Source: Simkania negevensis (GTDB lineage: Bacteria; Chlamydiota; Chlamydiia; Chlamydiales; Simkaniaceae). Taken from it: a DNA stretch of 7,077 nt. Shown piece by piece: positions 1 to 5,674 of the stretch (its first letter is position 1; each line of letters opens with the position of its first letter). A model generated the notes under the pieces. It ran no database searches, was not told where the DNA came from, and saw only the letters and a list, made by a program, of their open reading frames with translations. Where the stretch lies: assembly GCA_016191565.1 (NCBI GenBank), contig JACPWA010000247.1, forward strand, positions 1 through 7,077, in the 5' to 3' direction. The position numbers and the translations under genes were made by a program.

Positions 1-12
1 AGCTTAGCCAAA

Positions 13-67
13 GGGGGTAAAAATAGCTGAGGTGCAACTGGTCTTCACCTCAGCTATTTTTACCCCC
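13..67 (-). terminator. Perfect 22-bp hairpin, probable bidirectional intrinsic terminator
   Basis: Bases 13-34 and 46-67 are exact reverse complements around an 11-base loop (35-45). The structure begins one base beyond the TAG stop (69-71) of the minus-strand ATPase gene. From inside out the stem is a GC-containing 10-bp core (AGCTGAGGTG), one AT pair, a run of five A facing five T, one more AT pair, then five G facing five C. Read on either strand, the core hairpin is followed almost at once by TTTTT, the usual arrangement of a bidirectional terminator. The C5/G5 base of the stem beyond the T-run is unusual. The same structure could be a copy of a dispersed repeat. The position next to the stop codon favours a terminator for the ATPase gene. 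Confidence 0.75.
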
Positions 68-68
68 C

Positions 69-1307
69 CTACGCCAGATCCCACGGGATAACCCAATCCT
101 TTTCTGTTACTGCATAAGCTTCTGGTGTTGGTGCAATGATAAGCCCTCTTTGTATATTTAAATGGGGATGCTGTTTGCGAAAGGCAGCAATGCCCCTGGC
201 ATCTTCCTTAGTAGGATGTGCAGCTGCTTTTATTTCCATTGGATAAAACTTTCCATCTCTTTCAAGAATAAGGTCACATTCAGCTCCAGAATGTGCTCGC
301 CAATGATAGATATAGGGAGGAGTAGAAAGAAGAAAGGCTTGTTTCCTTATTTCACTGACTACAGCACTTTCAAATAAGGCTCCCCAGAGCGGATGCCCTC
401 CAATTGCCTCTTTTGAAGAGATCATTTGTGAAAAACAGATCTGCCCTGTATCTGCAAAATATCCTTTTGTCTTGAGACTCATTTTTTTCACGCTATTATT
501 TGAGTAGGCGGGGATTTCAAACCATTCAAATGTATGGATTAGCAGGTTAAGCCACCTCTTTGTCGTTTGAGGGGTTAGCCCTATTTCCCTCCCTAAATGG
601 CTATAGTTTATCTCTTGTGCAGAGTGAGCAGTTACAAGCCGCACAAATCGGCTAAACTGTTGAAAATCAGAAATATCTCCTAGTATACGAATGTCTTTCT
701 CTATATAAGTACTCTGATAGGAAAAGTGAAAATCTGGTATAAACTCTAACTTGACAAACTGCGCCTCAGGGTAAAAACCTCTCCACAGATGTTCATAAAG
801 AGTATGAGGAAGATTAAGTCGAGCCACAGGTTTGGCAAAAAAAACATCCGGCTTGGTAAGCCACCTTTCCAACCATGTAATATCAGGTTGTTTACTTGCC
901 ATTTCTCCTAAAGAGAAGTTTTCCAATTGGATAAGGATTGCTCGTCCTGCTAAACTTTCAGCAACTTGTTTAAGAATGCCCCATTGTTGCGATCCTGTCA
1001 GAATATATTGCCCTCCTTCTTTAGATTGGTCAATCCATCTTTTAAGGACCGGTACAAGCTCAGGAGCATACTGAACTTCATCAAGAATAAGTGGCGGAGG
1101 ATGATTACTTAAAAAAAGCTCTGGGTCTTTCCTTGCGTTTTGGATGTCATGCACCGGGTCGAAAACGACGATAGGAACCTCAGGGAATAGATGCTTGAGT
1201 AGCGTACTTTTCCCCACCTGTCTAGCTCCAGTGAGCACTAAACAGGGGAAGTTGCTAAAAAGTTTTTTAACTCTTTCACTCAACAGCCTTTTAATATAGA
1301 AAGTCAT
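69..1307 (-). CDS. AAA_14/DUF4143-family ATPase with PD-(D/E)XK-like C-terminal domain
   Basis: A 412-residue protein of the widespread prokaryotic family pairing an AAA+ ATPase (AAA_14) with a DUF4143 domain; no defined cellular role is established. Visible motifs: Walker A GARQVGKST at residues 27-35 (K33), Walker B LILDEVQ at 73-79 (D76, E77), sensor-like ILTGSQQ at 102-108 and SLAGRA at 118-123. Residues about 229-262 look like a winged helix-turn-helix. GYFADTGQ (282-289) is the family's typical DTG region. The C-terminus carries E313, then GAECD (D345) and MEIK (E358, K360), the spacing of a PD-(D/E)XK nuclease fold; activity is not shown. No signal peptide or membrane segment is evident. 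Length is normal for the family. The ATG start has a modest AGG seven bases upstream. It ends at a strong hairpin and has palindromes before its start, so it appears to be its own transcription unit. The gene is accessory in type beside housekeeping genes. Confidence 0.9.
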   Translation of the reverse strand: MTFYIKRLLSERVKKLFSNFPCLVLTGARQVGKSTLLKHLFPEVPIVVFDPVHDIQNARKDPELFLSNHPPPLILDEVQYAPELVPVLKRWIDQSKEGGQYILTGSQQWGILKQVAESLAGRAILIQLENFSLGEMASKQPDITWLERWLTKPDVFFAKPVARLNLPHTLYEHLWRGFYPEAQFVKLEFIPDFHFSYQSTYIEKDIRILGDISDFQQFSRFVRLVTAHSAQEINYSHLGREIGLTPQTTKRWLNLLIHTFEWFEIPAYSNNSVKKMSLKTKGYFADTGQICFSQMISSKEAIGGHPLWGALFESAVVSEIRKQAFLLSTPPYIYHWRAHSGAECDLILERDGKFYPMEIKAAAHPTKEDARGIAAFRKQHPHLNIQRGLIIAPTPEAYAVTEKDWVIPWDLA

Positions 1308-1324
1308 CTCTTAACCTGCTTTAG

Positions 1325-1359
1325 CTTGATTTTTGGTGATACTATCACTAAAAATCAAG
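1325..1359. promoter_or_regulatory. 35-bp near-perfect palindrome upstream of the ATPase gene (operator-like)
   Basis: The arms CTTGATTTTT (1325-1334) and AAAAATCAAG (1350-1359) flank a perfect inner 13-mer, GTGATACTATCAC (1336-1348), centred on base 1342. Only the pair 1335/1349 (G and T) breaks the symmetry. It lies 18 to 52 bases upstream of the ATPase ATG on the minus strand. The two-turn size and the symmetric GTGATA/TATCAC core are what a dimeric DNA-binding protein would recognise; as RNA it could also fold into a leader hairpin. A possible -10 (TATAAA on the minus strand, 1371-1376) sits just upstream, which would place the palindrome at or just after the transcription start. Operator function is inferred; the symmetry is seen directly. 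Confidence 0.5.
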
Positions 1360-1380
1360 TGTTTTTATCATTTATACTTG

Positions 1381-1407
1381 AAAATTGATGACGTTATCAT
1401 CAATTTT
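1381..1407 (-). terminator. Inverted repeat after the zinc-ribbon gene, weak terminator or second operator
   Basis: AAAATTGATGA (1381-1391) and TCATCAATTTT (1397-1407) are exact inverted copies around a five-base loop. On the minus strand the structure starts 25 bases after the TAA stop (1433-1435) of the zinc-ribbon gene and ends in TTTT, so it may terminate that transcript. The stem is AT-rich and the T-run is inside the stem, so termination would be weak. It shares the TTGAT/ATCAA theme with the neighbouring 1325-1359 palindrome, so both may instead be binding sites of one regulator. Confidence 0.4.
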
Positions 1408-1432
1408 AGAGCCAAAATTAGGACGCTGGGTT

Positions 1433-1984
1433 TTAAAGCTTTTTGAGCAGACGGATGGCCAAGAATAGAAAGGGTAGCGAGAGGAGAGCATAAAGAAACC
1501 AGTAACTGCTTTTCCATTCGAGGGTAAGGACACCATTACTAGAAAAGAAAAAGAGGGCAATCGCCAGTACTAAAAAAACGGTTCCGATCAAGAGAAGGAC
1601 AAGAGGGAGTACCCCACCGATCTGTCTTTCTTGTTCTACTACTTCCACCTTTTCCTCTACTTTCTTTCCTACTTTTCCTTGTTCATAATAGCTGAGAGGG
1701 TCTTCCTTAGCAGGTTCAGCCCGAGTAAATGTGGTTTCTACTCTCTCATCGGGAACCCCAAGTCCCCTCCGATTTCGGACAGAATAGGGAGGCTTGTAAA
1801 GAGAAGCAAGACTTTCTTTTAGAGGCTGCGCTTCAAATCTTTCATCGGGGGATGGAGAAAAAGCAGAAGCACTTTCTACAGGTGCCGTGCTAAGATCGGC
1901 CCCGCAAAAAGGGCAATAGGTCGCTTCTAAGTTCACATCTGCTTCGCAGCTAAGACAAACTTTAGTTCGATCTTGAGGGGCCAT
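1433..1984 (-). CDS. Zinc-ribbon protein with two C-terminal membrane segments
   Basis: A 183-residue protein of unknown function. The N-terminus has a four-cysteine zinc ribbon: CLSC at 10-13 and CPFCG at 24-28. A low-complexity, proline- and charge-rich linker follows (about 30-120, including the basic stretch SVRNRRGLG), with a short charged helix KKVEEKVEVVEQER at 107-120. Two hydrophobic segments, about 124-147 and 160-178, suggest a hairpin membrane anchor, with KKL at the very C-terminus. The zinc ribbon would probably face the cytoplasm. The ATG at 1984 is preferred because GGAGA lies nine bases upstream; an in-frame TTG at 2005 would add seven residues but has poorer ribosome-binding sequence. 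The gene is divergent from lpdA. From memory, Chlamydia also has a conserved hypothetical gene (CT556) beside lpdA (CT557); this may be its equivalent, but I cannot confirm that here. Confidence 0.75.
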   Translation of the reverse strand: MAPQDRTKVCLSCEADVNLEATYCPFCGADLSTAPVESASAFSPSPDERFEAQPLKESLASLYKPPYSVRNRRGLGVPDERVETTFTRAEPAKEDPLSYYEQGKVGKKVEEKVEVVEQERQIGGVLPLVLLLIGTVFLVLAIALFFFSSNGVLTLEWKSSYWFLYALLSLPFLFLAIRLLKKL

Positions 1985-2153
1985 CCCTGCTTCTCTCCAC
2001 TTCAATTTCTTCTTTGCATCTTAGCTCTTTCTTGTCAGAAGTAAAAGAAAAATCATTTTTTTTCGCAAGTTTAGAAACTCAATTTACACAAAAAAGAGGG
2101 CATAAAGGAATATAAAGATTTTGAAAAGTCAATTGGTTTAGATGAGTTAGGAA

Positions 2154-2183
2154 GTGACTTTAAGAGAAAGAACTGGCTAGAAT
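2154..2183 (+). promoter_or_regulatory. Candidate promoter of the lpdA-lipA operon
   Basis: GTGACT (2154-2159) and TAGAAT (2178-2183) are separated by 18 bases and match four and five positions respectively of the major sigma factor's -35 and -10 consensus. A start near 2190 would leave a leader of about 35 bases ending in a strong ribosome-binding site, AAGGAG at 2214-2219, seven bases before the lpdA ATG. The wider gap (1985-2226) is an AT-rich divergent region that should also hold the zinc-ribbon gene's promoter on the other strand, for which I see no convincing match. An alternative -10, GATAAT at 2187-2192, is possible. Confidence 0.4.
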
Positions 2184-2226
2184 AGAGATAATCTATCTAT
2201 CTAATCTAAGGCAAAGGAGATTTTTA

Positions 2227-3642
2227 ATGTCAGAGAAAGAAAAATTTGCTCTTGTTGTCATCGGCAGTGGTCCAGGAGGTTATGTAGCGGCAATTAAGGG
2301 AGCGCAAATGGGGGGGAAAATTGCTTTAATCGAACAAGAATATCTCGGTGGAACCTGTCTTAATGTCGGTTGCATCCCCTCTAAGACACTTCTTTCCAAT
2401 GCTGAAATGCTAAAAAAGATTAAACATGCTGAAGATTATGGGATTTCTCTGCAGGGGATCACTTTTAACTACGCCAAAATGAAAGCGCGCAAAGATCAGG
2501 TCGTGAGTGGGATTAAAAAGAGCTTAGAATGACTTATTCGTTCCAACGGGATTACCATCATTAGAGGACGGGGAGAACTTCTTTCTCCTACCGAAATTAA
2601 AATCAAAGGAGAAGAGAATCGGATTATTGAAGGAGAAAAAATAATCATTGCTACTGGATCTCTTCCTATCGATATTCCTGCTTTTCCCTGGGACCACAAT
2701 CAAATCCGGAACTCCACTTCAATTTTAGAACTCAGCGAGCTTCCCAAATCGATAGCGATCATTGGAGGAGGCTACATCGGATGTGAATTTGCTTCTCTTT
2801 TTGCCTCTTTTGATGTCAAGGTCACCATTATCGAAGCGCTCCCCTCGATTGTGCAAATGCAAGGGCAAGCAATCTCTACAGCACTCACATATGCATTCAA
2901 TCAACAAGGCATTGCTACTCTCACAAACACCTCAGTCGAAAAAATAGATAAGAAAAAAGAGGGGCTTACCCTCTTTCTTTCTGATGGAAGAACTCTGCAA
3001 AGTGAGATGGCAGTCGTATCAGTAGGGCGCCGTTTTAATTCAGCAAGATTAGGGCTGGAGAAAGCGGGAGTGCTCACTGGGCCCAAGGGTAATATCGAAG
3101 TTAATGAGAAAATGGAGACCAACGTTCCAGGAATTTATGCGATTGGCGACGTAACAGGGAAAATGATGCTCGCTCATGTGGCCTCCCACCAAGGAATGGT
3201 TGCTGCATCGAATGCCCTAGGAAGAGAAACACATCTTAATTACGTCGCTGTTCCCGCCGTGATTTTCACCGATCCAGAGATTGCCTCTGTAGGCTTGACA
3301 GCAGAGCAAGCCAAAGAGAAAGGATTGGAAATTAGCGTCGGAAGATTCCCTTTCCAAGCTTTAGGAAAGTCACAGGCAGCAATTGAAACAGAAGGATTTG
3401 TCGAAGTGGTCTCTCATCGGAAAACAGGAGAAATTCTCGGAGCGCAGGTCGTGGGACACCACGCCTCTGCTTTGATTGCAGAGATGGCTCTTGCCATAAA
3501 CAACGAGCTCACTCTAGATTGTGTAATAGAGACAATTCATGCTCACCCCACCCTTCCTGAAGCATGGCTAGAAGCAGCTCTTTTAGCGAATGGAACGCCG
3601 ATCCATTTTCCTCCTAAAATAAAGAATAGGACAAGCCTATGA
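2227..3642 (+). pseudogene. lpdA: Dihydrolipoamide dehydrogenase (E3), reading frame interrupted by one in-frame TGA
   Basis: LpdA is the FAD flavoenzyme that reoxidises dihydrolipoamide with NAD+ in pyruvate and 2-oxoglutarate dehydrogenase and glycine-cleavage complexes. The frame is 471 codons, the usual family length, and stays in one phase, but codon 102 is TGA (2530-2532). Before it: FAD-binding [10 protein letters not shown] (13-22) and the redox disulphide [13 protein letters not shown] (C44, C49). After it: NAD-binding IIGGGYIGCEFAS (178-190), second FAD motif IYAIGDVTG (303-311), and the dimer-interface catalytic HAHPTLPE (H440, E445). In the Chlamydia protein as I recall it the matching stretch reads LEGLIRSN; here it is LE-stop-LIRSN, so GGA to TGA fits. 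As a normal stop it gives a 101-residue fragment lacking NAD and interface domains. The next in-frame ATG (2851) lies inside the NAD domain and lacks a ribosome-binding site. The absence of other lesions indicates a recent mutation, a sequence error, or readthrough. The frame ends TGA then TAA, overlapping the lipA start. Confidence 0.9.
2530..2532 (+). other. lpdA: In-frame TGA at lpdA codon 102
   Basis: Codons 99-105 read Ser-Leu-Glu-TGA-Leu-Ile-Arg. Frame and homology continue unchanged on both sides, so this is a substitution and not a frameshift. The base after TGA is C, the context in which UGA terminates least efficiently in E. coli, so some readthrough is plausible. The residue expected is glycine from the chlamydial family pattern. 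Confidence 0.92.
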
Positions 3643-4583
3643 TAATGAAAAAAGAGCCTTTAAAGATGACAAATCCTCTTCCCCTGATTTCTGAACCGCA
3701 GGAAGGAGAAGCTACTATGGGCCGTTTCCCCAAATGGCTCCATTATAAGCTTCCTAAAAGCAACTCTCTTCTGGAGACAGAAAAAATCTTAAAAAAAGAG
3801 GGGTTAAATACAGTTTGTGAAGAAGCTAAATGTCCCAATCGGATGGAATGCTACTCAAAGAAAACCGCTACCTTTTTAGCGCTGGGGAAAGAGTGCACAA
3901 GAAGTTGCGCTTTTTGTGAAATTGACTTTTCCAAAACCCCTAAGCCCCCCGAGAAGGATGAACCTTTAAGGATTGCCCGAGCAGTCAAGGCACTTGGCCT
4001 AAGGCATGTGGTAATTACGATGGTAGCCCGCGACGATCTTCCTGACAAAGGGGCCTTTCACATCAAAGAAATCATTGAAATGGTGAGAAAGGAAAATAAA
4101 GAGGCTACGATTGAAGTGCTCACCTCTGATTTTTCTTTAGACTACGGCGCTCTACAAATCATTGCAAGCGCCCAGGTAGAGATTTTTAATCATAACATTG
4201 AAACTGTGAGGCGACTGACTCCTCGGATTCGGCATAAAGCTACCTATGAAAGAACTCTCCAGGTCTTGAAAACGATGAGTAAAGAGCATAAGACTCCCCT
4301 TGTAAAGTCGGGAATTATGGTAGGGCTAGGAGAAACAGAAAAGGAAGTGCAAGAAACAATTCAAGATCTTAAACATGCAGGTTGCCACATTATCACCATC
4401 GGACAGTACTTACAACCAAGCCGCAAAAAAACCCTGGTCAAAGAGTTCGTTACACCTGAGCAATTTAAGCGCTATGAAGAATATGGTCTTTCCATCGGTG
4501 TAGAGCATATGTATGCAGCCCCCTTTGTCCGCTCTAGTTACAACGCTGATCTTTTTATTAAGAAAAGAGGCTCGCCCTCATGA
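3639..4583 (+). CDS. lipA: Lipoyl synthase, radical SAM enzyme
   Basis: LipA inserts two sulphur atoms into octanoyl groups on E2 and H proteins to form lipoyl cofactors. The 314-residue frame shows both iron-sulphur sites: the auxiliary cluster CEEAKCPNRMEC (C60, C65, C71), which is consumed as sulphur donor, and the radical SAM motif CTRSCAFC (C86, C90, C93). VITMVARDDLPDKGA (about 125-139) and the C-terminal RSSYNA (298-303), whose serine completes the auxiliary cluster, are family signatures. It looks intact. The first ATG overlaps the lpdA stop by four bases (ATGA) with AGGA seven bases upstream, implying translational coupling. A second in-frame ATG at 3717 has a better ribosome-binding site and would give 288 residues beginning MGRFPKWL, retaining every catalytic motif. 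LipA modifies the complexes that use LpdA, which explains the pairing. Confidence 0.95.
   Translation: MIMKKEPLKMTNPLPLISEPQEGEATMGRFPKWLHYKLPKSNSLLETEKILKKEGLNTVCEEAKCPNRMECYSKKTATFLALGKECTRSCAFCEIDFSKTPKPPEKDEPLRIARAVKALGLRHVVITMVARDDLPDKGAFHIKEIIEMVRKENKEATIEVLTSDFSLDYGALQIIASAQVEIFNHNIETVRRLTPRIRHKATYERTLQVLKTMSKEHKTPLVKSGIMVGLGETEKEVQETIQDLKHAGCHIITIGQYLQPSRKKTLVKEFVTPEQFKRYEEYGLSIGVEHMYAAPFVRSSYNADLFIKKRGSPS
3703..3719 (+). promoter_or_regulatory. lipA: Strong internal ribosome-binding site and alternative lipA start
   Basis: AAGGAG at 3703-3708 lies eight bases before an in-frame ATG (3717-3719), a near-ideal arrangement, inside the first 26 codons of the longer lipA frame. Those 26 residues are poorly structured and carry no LipA motif, while the family-like sequence begins right after this ATG (RFPKWL). 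This site may be the true start, or a second start that frees lipA from lpdA translation. Confidence 0.55.
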
Positions 4584-5473
4584 ATGAGCAGTTAGAAAAT
4601 GCTCCTCTACTCGATGCCATCGATCTTGAGATCCTCATGCATCGTGAGGTTCATTTTGGATCGAATTTTCATGTAATGCTCCAGTACTACAAAGAAGAAG
4701 GGGTCGGCGCTTTACAAGACTTCTCTCTGCAAGAGATTAAAAAACTAGAAAAGCTTGAAAAAGACCTTGGAAAAGATCTTGCTGAAACCTACCTTCCAGA
4801 GACGGCAAAAGAGATAGTGAAGGAGAAGCAGAAACTCTATCAAAAGCTACGCGATGTTTACTCTGAAAAAACAAACGCTCCTTATGCTATGTTACTCAGC
4901 GACCTTATCCTTTCAGAAGAAGAGTTTCCTAAAAAAGAAATAGAGTCTCTTATTAAGGAGGGGAAAAATGCGGTCTCTGCTCTTATTTTCCTCCTTTCTT
5001 CTAACCTCTTTTACGACCCTCTTTCCCCAGGATACGGGAGGAGCCCTCTCTTTGCTGCACAGATCTTAGCAAAAATTCAAGATGGTCGGGCAATTGCTCC
5101 CCTTTTTGAAGCTCTAGGACAAGAAAGCTTCTTCGCTGATGACGAGCTTATCAAGGCGCTTTGTTCTTTCGGAGAAAAGTCAAAAAAATTCCTCCTTAAT
5201 ATCTTAAAACAGAGACCTTTTTCAAAAGATAATGAACATGCTGCCATTGTCTTAAGTTTCTTTCCCCAAGACCCTGAAATTGAGGCAGAATGCCTCACTG
5301 TTCTTGAGCAAGAAGAAACTCTTAGGAGCCCTCTTTTTTTTACCTACCTCCTTTCCATCTGCACCTCTTTATCCAAAGAGGCTGATCGGAAGCGACTTAT
5401 CTCAATTTCCCACAAAAAAAATCTTCCTAAAGAAATCGCAAGCGAATTAGAGCTCTGTAAACTTAGTTTTTAG
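4580..5473 (+). CDS. Hypothetical helical protein with HEAT-like repeats
   Basis: I do not recognise a named family for this 297-residue protein. It has no signal peptide, no membrane segment and no catalytic motif, and is probably cytoplasmic. Residues 1-50 hold a possible conserved patch (HREVHFGSNFHVMLQYYKEE, 21-40). Residues 50-95 are highly charged, Lys/Glu-rich and probably a long helix or coiled coil. From about 117 to 265 paired amphipathic helices recur in the pattern of HEAT-like repeats, the clearest being LAKIQDGRAIAPLFEAL (163-179), ADDELIKALCSFG (186-198) and AAIVLSFFPQDPEI (221-234). Such solenoids usually bind other proteins. The ATG overlaps the lipA stop by four bases, with AGAGG nine bases upstream, so it is co-transcribed and probably coupled to lipA. 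That suggests, but does not prove, a role linked to lipoylated complexes. It contains T8 and A8 tracts but no frame damage. Confidence 0.8.
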   Translation: MNEQLENAPLLDAIDLEILMHREVHFGSNFHVMLQYYKEEGVGALQDFSLQEIKKLEKLEKDLGKDLAETYLPETAKEIVKEKQKLYQKLRDVYSEKTNAPYAMLLSDLILSEEEFPKKEIESLIKEGKNAVSALIFLLSSNLFYDPLSPGYGRSPLFAAQILAKIQDGRAIAPLFEALGQESFFADDELIKALCSFGEKSKKFLLNILKQRPFSKDNEHAAIVLSFFPQDPEIEAECLTVLEQEETLRSPLFFTYLLSICTSLSKEADRKRLISISHKKNLPKEIASELELCKLSF

Positions 5474-5674
5474 AGCGCTAGTGAATCATCACACTCTGGA
5501 AATAAATATTCGGTTTCCAAAGACCTTACTATTAATTGCTTTTATATTAATAAGTAATTATGTCCATTGCTTTAGTTAATATATTTATCTATATGAACAA
5601 CTATACAGGAAATTATATTCAAGCTAATTTTCCAAATAAAACAATAAGATGTTTATATTCAGTTGGTTTAATCC
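5474..5674 (+). promoter_or_regulatory. AT-rich gap before glgC with a tentative promoter
   Basis: This 201-base stretch is markedly AT-rich and holds no supported gene. TTGCTT (5567-5572) and TATATG (5590-5595), 17 bases apart, are the best -35/-10 candidate and would give a leader of about 75-80 bases. A second TTGCTT lies at 5536-5541. Only short imperfect hairpins are present (for example TGGAAA with TTTCCA around 5497-5520), none with a T-run, so I see no convincing terminator for the preceding operon. Confidence 0.3.

Noticed and set aside
832..1074. Plus-strand frames within the ATPase gene (also 162-377)
   Set aside because: They are antisense to strongly motif-supported coding sequence and resemble nothing recognisable.
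13..1407. Terminal inverted repeats of a transposon around the ATPase gene
   Set aside because: The hairpin at 13-67 and the palindromes at 1325-1407 do not share sequence with each other, there is no visible target duplication, and the protein is not a transposase.
2310..2316. Seven-G run in lpdA as a frameshift site
   Set aside because: The frame and homology are unbroken through it, so there is no sign of a shift.
2530..2532. Genome-wide reassignment of UGA to glycine or tryptophan
   Set aside because: No other in-frame TGA occurs in about 2,100 codons across six genes, and ordinary GGN and TGG codons are used freely. Genomes with reassigned UGA use it often.
2530..2532. Selenocysteine codon
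   Set aside because: The position is not a redox site; the active cysteines C44 and C49 are present as ordinary codons, relatives appear to have glycine here, and I see no obvious selenocysteine-type hairpin just downstream.
2851..3642. A separate 263-residue gene starting at the ATG at 2851
   Set aside because: It is the in-frame continuation of lpdA, starts within the NAD-binding domain and has no ribosome-binding site.
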